Counted from the first letter of the stretch, positions 16,851 to 26,163 are shown. The stretch: DNA of 64,000 nucleotides from CAYNHQ01 sp964397255 (GCA_964397255.1 CAYNHQ010000010.1:1-64000); one strand, 5' to 3'. Numbers and translations are program-made. The notes: generated by a model not told the origin, from the sequence alone.

Positions 16851-17884
16851 CAGGGTTTTTCCTTAAATGCCGCCATTTGACCTAGAAGTTCTACGATTCG
16901 TTGGGCGTATCCCCAACCGTTGTCGTACCAGGCAAGAACTTTCAGCATTCGATCGCCCAAAACCATGGTCGACATCGAATCAAATATGGCCGAGTGTGTG
17001 TCTCCAATTACGTCACTGGATACGATAGGATCGGTTACGTAAGAAACCAATCCACTGTACTGCGCTCCCGCCGCACTCTTCATAACTTCGTTAATTGATT
17101 CCACGGTAACCCTGTTCTTGGTTTCCGCGACGAGATCCACGTTGGAGCCATCGGGAACAGGAACATTCATCGCAAGCCCATCGATTTTTCCCGCCAACTC
17201 CGGAAGAATCTTGGCAAGAGCTTGAGGTGCCCAGGTCTCCGTCGGAATAATATTTTCGGCGGCTGCTCGTGAACGGCGTAAGTCAGTGTGGGGTACGTCG
17301 GCTAATCGTTGGTCGTTTGTGTACGCGTGAACCGTGGTTAAGAATGCCCGGTCAATTCCAAATGCCTTATTCAAAATGTCGAGAAGCAGTCCCAAACAGT
17401 TCGCCGTAATCGAAGTGGTGGACACGAGACGATCACTCACCTTGAGTGTGGAATCATTCACACCTCTCACAATGACGGCATCGATGTCATCCAGGGGAGG
17501 GGTAGTCAAAATCACACGGCGAGCACCGGCATCGAGATGTTTTTGAAGCCACTCGCGGGTCCGATATTTAGCAGTGGCTTCAATCACGACATCGATATTG
17601 AGGTCCTTCCAAGATACGGCACCGGGCTCCTTACCTTGTAAGAGGGCGATCTCCTTCCCGCGTACATAAAGAGCATTTCCTCTCGCGGAAACCGGATCAG
17701 GGAAGTGTCCATGAACTGTATCAAACTTTAACAGGTATTCGATCGCCGTGGGCTCGGCGATGTCGGCAATCGCGACGACTTCAATATCGTTGTTTCGATT
17801 GAGGATTCGAAAGATGTTTCGGCCGATTCTTCCGAACCCCATGATGCCGATTCGAAGGGACATTTTCGGCGCGGAATCAACCAT
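16850..17884 (-). CDS. GAPDH-like protein lacking the catalytic cysteine
   Basis: The protein has 344 residues and is homologous to its downstream neighbour over its full length, with an intact Rossmann motif (IMGFGRIGRN) and TVHAYTNDQ histidine. The active-site stretch reads STTSITANC: the nucleophilic Cys is Ile159 (codon 17408-17410), while the second, non-catalytic Cys163 remains. The phosphate-site TGAA is TWAP, and the Arg that binds substrate phosphate is Asn240 (AMNVPVPDGS). It should not catalyse the normal reaction. It is translationally coupled to the active gap gene and probably assembles with it or regulates it; that is inference. The start ATG 17884 follows GGGGGG. Confidence 0.9.
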   Translation of the reverse strand: MVDSAPKMSLRIGIMGFGRIGRNIFRILNRNNDIEVVAIADIAEPTAIEYLLKFDTVHGHFPDPVSARGNALYVRGKEIALLQGKEPGAVSWKDLNIDVVIEATAKYRTREWLQKHLDAGARRVILTTPPLDDIDAVIVRGVNDSTLKVSDRLVSTTSITANCLGLLLDILNKAFGIDRAFLTTVHAYTNDQRLADVPHTDLRRSRAAAENIIPTETWAPQALAKILPELAGKIDGLAMNVPVPDGSNVDLVAETKNRVTVESINEVMKSAAGAQYSGLVSYVTDPIVSSDVIGDTHSAIFDSMSTMVLGDRMLKVLAWYDNGWGYAQRIVELLGQMAAFKEKP

Positions 17885-17940
17885 AGAACCCCCCGAACTG
17901 CAAGCGAACGGCGCGTAAAACCGATGATATTCAGGAACAA

Positions 17941-18696
17941 TTACGGAACAGTAAGTCCTCCATCAACCATGAGGTTTACTCCTGTAATGAAGGAAGCATC
18001 GTTCGAGCAGAGAAATACGACGGTTTTAGCAATTTCTTCCGGCTGACCCACACGGCCAACCGGGTGCATTTGCTCCATCTGCTTTTGCATCTGCGAATTC
18101 CCTCCCGTAAAACGCTCCCACATGTCGGTGACGACTGCAGCCGGGGAAATGGTATTGATCCGAATGCCCTCTTTTGCCACTTCTAATGCCGTCGAACGGG
18201 TGAGGCCCGCCACGGCATGCTTTGACGCGATATAAGCCGAGGCACCTGCCATCCCAATCACACTGGCGACGGAAGCGTTGTTCACGATCGCGCCACCGCC
18301 AGACTTCAAAATGGCAGGAATTTCATATTTCATCGACATCGCCACGCCGATGACGTTGATATCCAACACATTGCGGAAGTTCTCGAAGGATTGTTCCACA
18401 ATCGGCCCCAGCGCGCCTTCGATTCCGGCATTGTTGAAAGCGTAGTGCAGGCGATCAAATTTCTGGACCGTGGCTTGCACCATTCGCTTGCAGTCCTCTT
18501 CTTTGGAAACATCAGCTTGAACAAATAAACCCTCGCTGCCTGCTTTTTGAATGAATGAAACGGTTTCCTTTCCTTCTTTTTCACGACGCCCCGTGATGAC
18601 CACTTTTGCGCCATGTTTTGCGAATTCCACGGCGGTTGCGCGGCCAATTCCGGAGGTTCCACCTGTTACGAGAACGACCTTATCTTTCATATGCAT
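17941..18696 (-). CDS. Short-chain dehydrogenase/reductase
   Basis: The protein has 251 residues, a classical SDR. The nucleotide-binding motif TGGTSGIG is near residue 11, FNNAG is near 88, the catalytic Ser lies in NNASVASVIG, and Y-I-A-S-K is near 155. The R in TGRR after beta-2 favours NADP(H). The start ATG 18696 has AAAGGAG seven bases upstream. The substrate cannot be read from sequence. It lies between glpD and the gap pair on the same strand and may share their transcript. Confidence 0.85.
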   Translation of the reverse strand: MHMKDKVVLVTGGTSGIGRATAVEFAKHGAKVVITGRREKEGKETVSFIQKAGSEGLFVQADVSKEEDCKRMVQATVQKFDRLHYAFNNAGIEGALGPIVEQSFENFRNVLDINVIGVAMSMKYEIPAILKSGGGAIVNNASVASVIGMAGASAYIASKHAVAGLTRSTALEVAKEGIRINTISPAAVVTDMWERFTGGNSQMQKQMEQMHPVGRVGQPEEIAKTVVFLCSNDASFITGVNLMVDGGLTVP

Positions 18697-18718
18697 GACT
18701 CGGCTCCTTTGCGGAAAA

Positions 18719-20197
18719 TTAAACTTCTTTTGTGCGCGTTATACCTGACTTCGCCCGATCGACAAGGGCAAGAAATTCCCGCTTCTGCGCTTCAAGTGTT
18801 GCTTGAGATAAGCCAAGCTCCTGTTGGAGGACCTGCATCACTGCAGGAATCAGCGAGACTCCATTTGTAGGTTCGAGAAGGAGTGAAGAGGTTCTCCAGG
18901 CGAGAATGTCGGAAACCGTGAGGGCCATTTCATTCCGAATCATCGATCGAATTTCATCCGCCGAGGGGAAAATGGATGGGATAGATCCCGATAAAAGTTC
19001 GGTGGCTGTAATGCTCTTTGTTTTCGTAAATTGATCGACCAACTCTTCCGCCATACGTCGGTAGGTAGTTAGCTTGCCGCCCGCAATCGTCATCAGCCCT
19101 GGCGCATCCGAAAAAATTTGATGCTCACGCGAGACTGAGGATGGTGAATGATGTTGATCCTGAAGAAGAGGGCGCAGACCTGCCCAAGTACTCAGAATAT
19201 CCGAGGAGGAGAGGTTTGCTTCAGGGAAATAGGCGTTTGCTGCTTCCAAAAGATAGGCGACATCTCTTTCGTCGGCTGTAACCGTGGAAGGATCTCCTTC
19301 AAAATCCGTATCGGTTGTGCCAATCAGCGTGTGACCCTGCCAGGGAATAAGAAACATTACACGTTGGTCACGCGGAGAAAAAAGAAGTAGCGCTCGTTCC
19401 AGCGGCAATTTTCCCCTTTGAAGCGTGACGTGAACTCCCTTCGTCAGACGCAGTTTCGAGGGTGATGTGGAAAGAAGTTGTCTGCGATAGAGATCACTCC
19501 AGGGGCCAGTTGCATTTACGATCCAGCGACCTCGAAATATGTGAGTGCTGGAGTGTATGTGATCCATCACTTCGACGCCGGTGAGGCGATCTTTTTCCCA
19601 AATGCCCTTTAGAACTCCCGCATGGTTGATGGCGATGCCACCGTGGGTTATGGCGGATTGAAGTGTTGCAATCGTCAAACGCGAGTCATGTGTGGAAGCA
19701 TCATAATATAGAGCGGAACCTTTGAGGCCGCTTGATCGGAGCCCAGGCTGAAGAGCCAGTGTGGCCGATTTTCCGCGAATCTGTGGAGGTTTGCTTCGAA
19801 AAAGAGAGAGAAGTTCATAAAGCCAGACGCCTGCGGAAACCATCCACAGTCCACGACGATCACCTCGATAAACCGGAACTAAAAAGGGAAGGGAATAAAC
19901 CAATGAAGGGGCATGCTTAAGAAGGATCTCTCGTTCTTGGGCGGCCTCAAAGACCAAATGAAAATTGAACGTCTCTAAATAACGAAGCCCACCATGGATC
20001 AGTTTCGAAGAGCGACTGGAAGTGGCGCTCGCAAAGTCATTTTGCTCTAAAAGAAGCGCGCGAAGGCCCCGTGAGGCGGCTTCGCGAAGGATGCCGGCGC
20101 CGGTGATCCCCCCGCCGACAATGATGACGTCAAAAAGTTCTTGGCTGGCCTGCTCCAGAAGTGAGGAACGATCCGCAGCCGAAAATGAGCTTTTCAC
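18719..20197 (-). CDS. glpD: Aerobic glycerol-3-phosphate dehydrogenase
   Basis: The protein has 492 residues and is FAD-dependent. It oxidises sn-glycerol 3-phosphate to dihydroxyacetone phosphate and passes electrons to quinone at the inner membrane. The FAD motif DVIIVGGGITGAGILREAASRG is at the N-terminus, and SSRSSKLIHGGLRYLE is the family signature. TTDTDFEGDP and TIAGGKLTTYRRMAEE are also typical. The GTG start follows the stop of the peptide transporter gene directly (TGAGTG), so the two are coupled. The downstream gap genes make a plausible route for its product into lower glycolysis. Confidence 0.9.
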   Translation of the reverse strand: MKSSFSAADRSSLLEQASQELFDVIIVGGGITGAGILREAASRGLRALLLEQNDFASATSSRSSKLIHGGLRYLETFNFHLVFEAAQEREILLKHAPSLVYSLPFLVPVYRGDRRGLWMVSAGVWLYELLSLFRSKPPQIRGKSATLALQPGLRSSGLKGSALYYDASTHDSRLTIATLQSAITHGGIAINHAGVLKGIWEKDRLTGVEVMDHIHSSTHIFRGRWIVNATGPWSDLYRRQLLSTSPSKLRLTKGVHVTLQRGKLPLERALLLFSPRDQRVMFLIPWQGHTLIGTTDTDFEGDPSTVTADERDVAYLLEAANAYFPEANLSSSDILSTWAGLRPLLQDQHHSPSSVSREHQIFSDAPGLMTIAGGKLTTYRRMAEELVDQFTKTKSITATELLSGSIPSIFPSADEIRSMIRNEMALTVSDILAWRTSSLLLEPTNGVSLIPAVMQVLQQELGLSQATLEAQKREFLALVDRAKSGITRTKEV

Positions 20198-21484
20198 TCA
20201 GTGAACACCACCCATGAGCTTCTTAAGAGGCTTGATAAGAAGGGCGAGGGTGAGAGCAGCTACGGTTGTTGCTACAAAAACACTACCAAAAAGTTGTTGC
20301 AAGGGGACCTGATCAAAAAATCCCGCAATCCATCCACCCAATTTATTTCCGAATGCGAGGGAAAGAAACCAAACGCCCATCATAGAACCAACGACTCTCT
20401 CAGGAGCTAGTTTTGTCACTATACTTAATCCTACAGGGCTCAAGCAGAGCTCACCGACCGTATGAAAAAAGTAACAGACGACGAGATACATCGGACTCAC
20501 TTTCTCGCCGCTCAAGGAAGCGTATGCCATGACGAGAAAACCTAAACCGACGAAAAAGAGACCGTAAGCGAACTTGGCCGGGCTCGAAGGATTCCGTTTT
20601 CCAAGTGCAATCCAAAACCACGCGAACACGAGACCTAAAAGAATGACAAAAGCCGCGGGAACAGATTGAAGTTGTGTCGAAGCGTAATTCCATCCAAGAA
20701 TAGTATTTTTAGTGCGTTCGAGCGCAAAAAGATTGAGGCTCGAGCCAGCTTGTTCGTAGGCTCCCCAAAAAAGTGTAGAAAAAAGAAAGAGAATTGCGAT
20801 GGCTCCCATTCTCTTCCATTCCTGAGGTGTGAATGCGGCGGCGGGCGTACTCTTTTTCTCTTTTTTTCGTTCTGTTGGCGAAAGCCCAACTTTTTTCAGA
20901 TGTTTTGCCCCCCAAACGTATTGAATGAGGCCCAATACCATTCCAACTCCCGCTGCAGCAAAACCATAATGCCAGTTTTTTTTCTGGCCGAGATAGCCAC
21001 AGATGAGAGGGGCGACAAAGGCGCCGAGATTAATTCCTACGTAGAAGATCGAGAATCCTGAATCTCGTCGGACGTCGTCCGCCTCATATAATCCGCCTAC
21101 CATGGAACTGATATTGGGCTTCAGAAGTCCGGTGCCACAGACAATCAAGCCCAAACCGGTAAAAAAGAATGCGGGATTTACGAACGCCAAACTGAAATGA
21201 CCCAATGCGATTAAGATGCCGCCCACGAGAACAGATCGTCGAAGCCCCAACCACCGATCCGCGATAATACCGCCGGGAATCGCTGTTGCGTAAACGAGCG
21301 ACGTATACCAGCCGTAAATCGAAGCCGCGTGCTCTTTGTCATAGCCGAATCCTCCGGCTGTTATTGGGGTTACGAGAAATACAATGAGAAGCGCTCGCAT
21401 TCCGTAGTAGCTGAATCGCTCCCAGAACTCCGTGAAGAAAAGTGTAGAAAGTCCGCGGGGATGGTTTCGAAGGGTTGCCAACAT
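20198..21484 (-). CDS. POT family proton-coupled peptide transporter
   Basis: The protein has 428 residues and about 12-13 membrane helices. The N-terminal signature FTEFWERFSYYGMRALLIVF contains the ExxERFxYYG motif used for proton coupling, and GGIIADRWLG follows. It imports di- and tripeptides using the proton gradient. It is a little shorter than E. coli DtpA (500), mainly in the loops. It is the first gene of the minus-strand run that continues with glpD and is divergent from the cupredoxin gene. Confidence 0.9.
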   Translation of the reverse strand: MLATLRNHPRGLSTLFFTEFWERFSYYGMRALLIVFLVTPITAGGFGYDKEHAASIYGWYTSLVYATAIPGGIIADRWLGLRRSVLVGGILIALGHFSLAFVNPAFFFTGLGLIVCGTGLLKPNISSMVGGLYEADDVRRDSGFSIFYVGINLGAFVAPLICGYLGQKKNWHYGFAAAGVGMVLGLIQYVWGAKHLKKVGLSPTERKKEKKSTPAAAFTPQEWKRMGAIAILFLFSTLFWGAYEQAGSSLNLFALERTKNTILGWNYASTQLQSVPAAFVILLGLVFAWFWIALGKRNPSSPAKFAYGLFFVGLGFLVMAYASLSGEKVSPMYLVVCYFFHTVGELCLSPVGLSIVTKLAPERVVGSMMGVWFLSLAFGNKLGGWIAGFFDQVPLQQLFGSVFVATTVAALTLALLIKPLKKLMGGVH

Positions 21485-21508
21485 GGTTCAGGAGAGAAAC
21501 CAGACAGC

Positions 21509-21536
21509 TTGATTTTACGCAACTTTTCTCTATATT
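21509..21536 (+). promoter_or_regulatory. Promoter of the oxidase-assembly operon
   Basis: TTGATT at 21509-21514 and TATATT at 21531-21536 are separated by 16 nt. The expected transcript start is about 20 nt before a strong AAAAGGAG site ahead of ATG 21567. It is the only good promoter seen before the six collinear genes that follow. Confidence 0.6.
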
Positions 21537-21566
21537 CGCGCCCGCTCAACTCAAAAGGAGAAGAAA

Positions 21567-22292
21567 ATGAAACGAATGACGACGATGGTGGCAACTCTGG
21601 CGGTAGCAGCGTTCGCGAGTGCGGCGCTGGCCGGAACCAATGTCACCGGAAAAGTGAATTTTAAGGGGACTCCCCCAGCGGCCAAGCCGATTAAAATGAA
21701 CGCCGATCCAAAATGTATGGCGCTTCATGCCAAGCCGCTTTCAACCGACTATGTGTTGGTCAACGGAAACGGCACGCTAAAGAATGTCTTTGTCTATATT
21801 AAGGACGGCCTTACTGGAAAAACCTTCACGTCACCGACGACGCCGGTGACGTTTGATCAACGGGGTTGCTTTTACTCCCCCCATGTTTTCGGAATCCAGG
21901 TTGGTCAGCCGTTCGAAATTATCAATAGCGATCCGACCATGCACAATGTGCATGCCATGCCGAAAAACAGTCCACAATTCAACGCCGGTATGCCGGTGCA
22001 GAACATGAAGATCACGAAGAAGTTCGATAAGCCGGAAATCGGCGCGAAGATCAAGTGCGATGTTCATCCTTGGATGGGCGCATGGGCCAACGTGGTCGAT
22101 CATCCATATTATTCCGTAACGGGCGATGACGGCACGTTTACGATTAAGGACGTTCCCGCTGGAACCTATACGGTGGGGGCTTGGCACGAAAAGTACGGAA
22201 CACAAGAAGCCAAGCTAACCGTAACCGACGGAAAACCGGCGACGGTCGACTTCACATACGAAGCCGGAAAAGAAACAACGGCGTCTCGCTAA
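21567..22292 (+). CDS. Exported cupredoxin-like protein with C-terminal beta-sandwich
   Basis: The protein has 241 residues: a signal peptide (1-22, ending ALAG), then a domain with plastocyanin-type copper ligands, HNVHAM (His) and CDVHPWM (Cys, His, Met), in the usual order. A carboxypeptidase-regulatory-like beta domain follows (TGDDGTFTIKDVPAGTYTVGAWHEKYG). Proteins like this are found beside respiratory oxidase genes. It probably binds copper in the periplasm, either carrying electrons or delivering copper to the oxidase. It is the first gene of the operon with ctaA-ctaB, 13 nt upstream of it. Confidence 0.8.
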   Translation: MKRMTTMVATLAVAAFASAALAGTNVTGKVNFKGTPPAAKPIKMNADPKCMALHAKPLSTDYVLVNGNGTLKNVFVYIKDGLTGKTFTSPTTPVTFDQRGCFYSPHVFGIQVGQPFEIINSDPTMHNVHAMPKNSPQFNAGMPVQNMKITKKFDKPEIGAKIKCDVHPWMGAWANVVDHPYYSVTGDDGTFTIKDVPAGTYTVGAWHEKYGTQEAKLTVTDGKPATVDFTYEAGKETTASR

Positions 22293-22305
22293 GACTTCCT
22301 CTGTC

Positions 22306-23973
22306 GTGAGTCGCGCGCTTCATCGATTCGCGATCGCGGTTGCACTCGCGACGTTCGGACTAATTATCGCAGGAGCATTGGTGACCAGTACGGGTTCGGC
22401 TTTGGCCGTTCCCGACTGGCCACTCTCCTACGGTCGATTCTTTCCCCCCATGGTCGGGGGAATTCTATTCGAGCATGGACATCGGATGATTGCGGGAATC
22501 GTTGGAATCCTGACGATGGTTCTCGTTTTTTGGCTATGGAGATCGGCTCGCGGAACATTCGTCGTTAAACTCGGCTACACGGCGCTACTTACAATTTTTC
22601 TTCAAGCACTCTTGGGAGGAATCACGGTTTTATTTCTTCTGCCGCTGGCGATTTCAGTCGGCCATGCCTGCCTCGGTCAGACATTTTTTTGCTTGGTTGT
22701 TTCAATTGCATTTTTTACATCGCAGAAATGGAAGGCGATCGATCGGACGAAGAGCGACGAAACACCGGTTGTGGCTGCCGTATTTACGACCGGAGCCATT
22801 TATCTCCAGCTTCTTTTGGGGGCGCTCATGCGCCATTCTCAGAACGGGCTGGTGGCGTCGCCGATCGCACATATCGTTTGGGCAGCCGTCGTATGGAGCG
22901 GTGCGCTTTGGACCTGGATTCGGGCTCGCTCCCGACTCGCCGCACTTCTTCTCGGTTTAGTTTCGGCGCAAATTGCCCTTGGTGCTGCAACCTTTCTTAC
23001 GGAGCGACCGGTTGTTTTCACCGTTGCACATGTGGCGATGGGTGCCACAATTCTTGCCTTGTCGCTCATCTTGACGTTTGTAACGATTCTACGATTCGGC
23101 TCGGCGCCACTCAGACGGGTGAGAGATAAATGTAAAGCATATTTCGAGCTGACCAAACCTCGAATTACGATGCTTGCTTCTTTCACCACGGCGGCAGGGT
23201 ACTACCTGGCTTCGACCCATTTTCATTGGGGTGAGCTTCTCATTACATTGATGGCAACCTCACTTGTTGCATCGGGGGCAAGCGCGCTCAACGAGTATAT
23301 GGAGCGCGATTATGACAAGCTAATGGTGCGAACAGCCAGGCGTCCGTTGCCTGAAGGAAGAATTTCTCCCCAGCGCGCCCTGATCTTCTCTTTTGTCATC
23401 ACGATCATCGGTCTTTTATTTCTCCGATGGAAAACCAATTCGCTGGCAACCAGCCTGGCTTTTCTTACGCTCCTCACCTATCTTGGCCTCTACACGCCGA
23501 TGAAACGCTGGAGTGCTTTCTGTACAGTCGTCGGCGCTTTGCCGGGAGCTCTTCCACCCCTCATCGGCTGGGCGGCCGCGAGTGGCCATCTGAATTATGC
23601 GGCCGGTGTTCTCTTTGCGATTCTCTTTTTATGGCAGCTTCCACACTTCTGGGCGATCGCCTGGCTGTATCGTGAAGATTATGCGCGGGCCGGTTTCCCT
23701 ATGCTTCCAGTGGTTGACCCCACGGGTCGGCAAACTTCTCGGCAAACGATCTTTTCTCTTGGTGCGCTTCTGGCGGTGGCCCTTTTCCCTCTGCTTGCGG
23801 GGATGGCGGGCCTTCTTTATTCCGTGAGCGCTGCGGTACTTGGAATTCTATTTCTCATTACCGGAGTCCATTTGGCGCGAACGCGAACCAAAGAAAACGC
23901 CCGCCGTGTTCTTTTGGCTTCAGTGACCTATCTTCCACTTATTCTGATTTTAATGGCAATTGATAAGCAGTAG
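22306..23973 (+). CDS. ctaA-ctaB: Fusion of haem A synthase (CtaA) and protohaem IX farnesyltransferase (CtaB)
   Basis: The protein has 555 residues and two enzymes in one chain. Residues 1 to about 270 are CtaA-like: eight helices with histidines in EHGHRMIAG, VGHACLGQ, AHIVWA and AHVAMG; this part oxidises haem O to haem A. From about 275 onward it is CtaB-like: a prenyltransferase with the N-E-Y-M-E-R-D-Y-D motif near 332 and the second acidic region YREDYARAGFPMLPV; it adds farnesyl to haem B to give haem O. Fusion would hand haem O directly on. The GTG start 22306 is close behind the cupredoxin gene. Haem A implies an aa3-type oxidase elsewhere. Confidence 0.92.
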   Translation: MSRALHRFAIAVALATFGLIIAGALVTSTGSALAVPDWPLSYGRFFPPMVGGILFEHGHRMIAGIVGILTMVLVFWLWRSARGTFVVKLGYTALLTIFLQALLGGITVLFLLPLAISVGHACLGQTFFCLVVSIAFFTSQKWKAIDRTKSDETPVVAAVFTTGAIYLQLLLGALMRHSQNGLVASPIAHIVWAAVVWSGALWTWIRARSRLAALLLGLVSAQIALGAATFLTERPVVFTVAHVAMGATILALSLILTFVTILRFGSAPLRRVRDKCKAYFELTKPRITMLASFTTAAGYYLASTHFHWGELLITLMATSLVASGASALNEYMERDYDKLMVRTARRPLPEGRISPQRALIFSFVITIIGLLFLRWKTNSLATSLAFLTLLTYLGLYTPMKRWSAFCTVVGALPGALPPLIGWAAASGHLNYAAGVLFAILFLWQLPHFWAIAWLYREDYARAGFPMLPVVDPTGRQTSRQTIFSLGALLAVALFPLLAGMAGLLYSVSAAVLGILFLITGVHLARTRTKENARRVLLASVTYLPLILILMAIDKQ

Positions 23974-23974
23974 C

Positions 23975-24895
23975 ATGACCGACGCGATCCGAATTCATTC
24001 TCTCTCGTATCATTACGATTCGCGTAAGGTATTGAGCGATCTCTCCCTGACGATTGAAAAGGGAGAAATTTTTGGAATTTTGGGCCCCAATGGTGGAGGA
24101 AAAACGACGCTCTTTCGAATTCTTTCCACGCTCATCCCGGTGCAGGCAGGCTCCATTGAGGTCGATTCCGTGGATCTACGAACCTATCCTGCGAAAGTTC
24201 GTGGGCTTCTGGGGGTTGTGTTTCAAAACGCGAGTCTGGATAAAAAGCTGACGGTTACGGAAAACCTTTGGCATCAGGGACATCTGTATGGTCTCCGGGG
24301 CGGAGATCTCAAAAAACGAATTGAAAAAAACCTCTCACGCCTGCGTCTCACCGAACGCCGAAATGATCTGACAGGAATTTTATCCGGAGGCCTTCAGCGG
24401 CGAGTAGAAATCGCAAAGGGTCTTCTTCATGACCCCAAGATTCTTTTACTGGACGAACCCTCTACGGGACTTGATCCGGGAGTCAGACGCGATCTTTGGA
24501 ATACGCTGGATGAGCTACGAAAGGAGAGGGGAGTCACTGTTGTTTTAACGACGCATATTCTTGAAGAGGCGGAAGGTTGTGATCGAGTTGCCATTCTCGA
24601 TCACGGTAAGTTGGTAGCAGTCGGAACACCAGCGGAGCTTAAAAGTGGAATTCGTGGGGATGTTATATCCCTCGAGGTTACGAGCCCTGAAGAATTCTCC
24701 CGTCGCGCAAAATCCAAATGGAGTCTTCCCATCACAGTGGTGGATTCGGAAGTTCGAATCGAACATCCCACAGCTCATCGGTTTATCAGTGACCTCTTTG
24801 AAGTGTTTCCGTCTGAAATTATGTCTGTGCGTCTCCGTAAACCGACATTAGAAGACGTGTTTGTTCATTTAACGGGGAATCGATTTGATGCATAG
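23975..24895 (+). CDS. ABC transporter ATP-binding protein
   Basis: The protein has 306 residues from ATG 23975, one base after the CtaAB stop. Walker A GPNGGGKTT, signature LSGGLQRRVEIAKG, Walker B ILLLDEPSTGLD and the switch His in LTTHILEEAEGCD are intact, followed by the 80-residue C-terminal extension of drug and Na+-exporter-type ATPases. It pairs with the ABC-2 permease gene, which it overlaps by 8 nt. The operon position suggests export linked to haem A or oxidase assembly, as with similar pairs near ctaA/ctaB in other bacteria. The substrate is not known. Confidence 0.9.
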   Translation: MTDAIRIHSLSYHYDSRKVLSDLSLTIEKGEIFGILGPNGGGKTTLFRILSTLIPVQAGSIEVDSVDLRTYPAKVRGLLGVVFQNASLDKKLTVTENLWHQGHLYGLRGGDLKKRIEKNLSRLRLTERRNDLTGILSGGLQRRVEIAKGLLHDPKILLLDEPSTGLDPGVRRDLWNTLDELRKERGVTVVLTTHILEEAEGCDRVAILDHGKLVAVGTPAELKSGIRGDVISLEVTSPEEFSRRAKSKWSLPITVVDSEVRIEHPTAHRFISDLFEVFPSEIMSVRLRKPTLEDVFVHLTGNRFDA

Positions 24896-25679
24896 CCTTC
24901 TACTTCCGATGGGGACACTCATTTGGCGCGAGGTGGTTCGTTTCTATCGTCAGCGAAGCCGAATCATGAGTGCTCTTTTTTCTCCGCTTCTTCTCTGGTT
25001 TGTTCTGGGTTCGGGTGTGGGAAATCGGGGCGCGTCTCCGCTTGCACCTTCCGGCCATGGCTATCTGGAGTATTTTTATCCAGGGACGATTTTAATGGTT
25101 CTGCTATTCACCGCGATATTTTCGACGATTTCGATCATTGAAGACCGAAGAGAAGGTTTTCTTCAGTCGGTTCTTATCGCGCCCGTATCAAGGTCAAGCA
25201 TTGTGTTAGGGAGAATTTTAGGTGCAACTCTTCTGGCCCTATTTCAAGGTATTCTTTTTCTTGCCATCGCACCGTTTATTGGCCTTTCCGTCAGCGTTGG
25301 AACATTCCTCTGTGCAATCGTGGTAATGGCCTTTGTGGCGTTCGGAATGTCAGCGCTTGGGTTTGTCGTAGCTTGGCGGATGAATTCTGTTCAAGGCTTT
25401 CACGCCATTATGAATTTAGCTCTCATGCCGATGTGGGTTCTTTCGGGTGCGGTATTTCCTAATACCAACGCTTCTTCCTGGGTGTCCTGGATGATGACGA
25501 TTAACCCACTTACGTATGGACTTTCTCTTCTCCGTCGATCCCTCTACCTGGATTACAACTTTGATCCCGCCTCTCTTCCCTCCGTGTGTTGCTCCATTTG
25601 GGTGGTGGGTCTCTTTGGTTTTCTTCTTTTTGTCTTGGGCTGGGATCTTCTTCGGCGTCGCAAGCATGTCATTGCATGA
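24888..25679 (+). CDS. ABC-2 type transporter permease
   Basis: The protein has 263 residues from ATG 24888, which overlaps the ATPase stop. Six membrane helices, with an ABC-2 signature region around PMWVLSGAVFPNTNASSW and TINPLTYGLSLLRR near the C-terminus. It forms the channel half of an exporter with the upstream ATPase; the functional unit is probably a dimer of each. It overlaps the DUF420 gene by 14 nt, so the operon is tightly coupled. Confidence 0.9.
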   Translation: MHSLLLPMGTLIWREVVRFYRQRSRIMSALFSPLLLWFVLGSGVGNRGASPLAPSGHGYLEYFYPGTILMVLLFTAIFSTISIIEDRREGFLQSVLIAPVSRSSIVLGRILGATLLALFQGILFLAIAPFIGLSVSVGTFLCAIVVMAFVAFGMSALGFVVAWRMNSVQGFHAIMNLALMPMWVLSGAVFPNTNASSWVSWMMTINPLTYGLSLLRRSLYLDYNFDPASLPSVCCSIWVVGLFGFLLFVLGWDLLRRRKHVIA

Positions 25680-26091
25680 TCTTCCGCCATTAAATGCTAT
25701 TCTCAATAGTCTAACGACCATTGCGCTCTTGATGGGATTTACGTTTATTCGAAAGAAAAAAGTAATCCCTCACCGAATTTGTATGGGGATAGCGGTTTTC
25801 TGCAGCGTTTGTTTTCTAACTAGCTATCTCACATACCATTTTCATTTCGGAACTACGCGATTTGCGGGGGAAGGATGGGCGCGACCAGTTTATTTCTCTA
25901 TTCTATTTTCCCATACGTTACTGGCGGCTCTCACCGTTCCCCTGGTAATCCTCACACTCTCTCGAGCTCTGCGCTCTCAGTTCGACCGCCACCGCAAAAT
26001 TGCCCGCTGGACACTCCCCATTTGGCTCTATGTTTCGATCACGGGTGTCGTGATTTATCTGTTCCTTTATCGTTTCTTTCCAGGCACCTAG
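25666..26091 (+). CDS. ctaM: DUF420 membrane protein, probable cytochrome oxidase assembly factor
   Basis: The protein has 141 residues from ATG 25666 (MSLHDLPPLNAILNSL) and four membrane helices. The start LHDLPPLNAILN, followed by FIRKKKVIPHRICM and LTYHFHFGTTRF with its histidines, is the DUF420 pattern. The Bacillus and Staphylococcus member, CtaM, is needed for active aa3-type oxidase; this is family knowledge. The gene overlaps the permease end and closes the haem A operon, which fits. The symbol is tentative outside Firmicutes. Confidence 0.75.
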   Translation: MSLHDLPPLNAILNSLTTIALLMGFTFIRKKKVIPHRICMGIAVFCSVCFLTSYLTYHFHFGTTRFAGEGWARPVYFSILFSHTLLAALTVPLVILTLSRALRSQFDRHRKIARWTLPIWLYVSITGVVIYLFLYRFFPGT

Positions 26092-26163
26092 GCGAAACAA
26101 ATGGGTCGCTTTGCCGAGATTCGGCTCAGCTCTAGTCTAAATATGCTCCTACAACCATCTAAT

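Noticed and set aside
16850..17884. Erythrose-4-phosphate dehydrogenase (epd) as the identity of the second gap-like gene
   Set aside because: Epd keeps the catalytic cysteine; here it is isoleucine and the phosphate-site residues are also lost.
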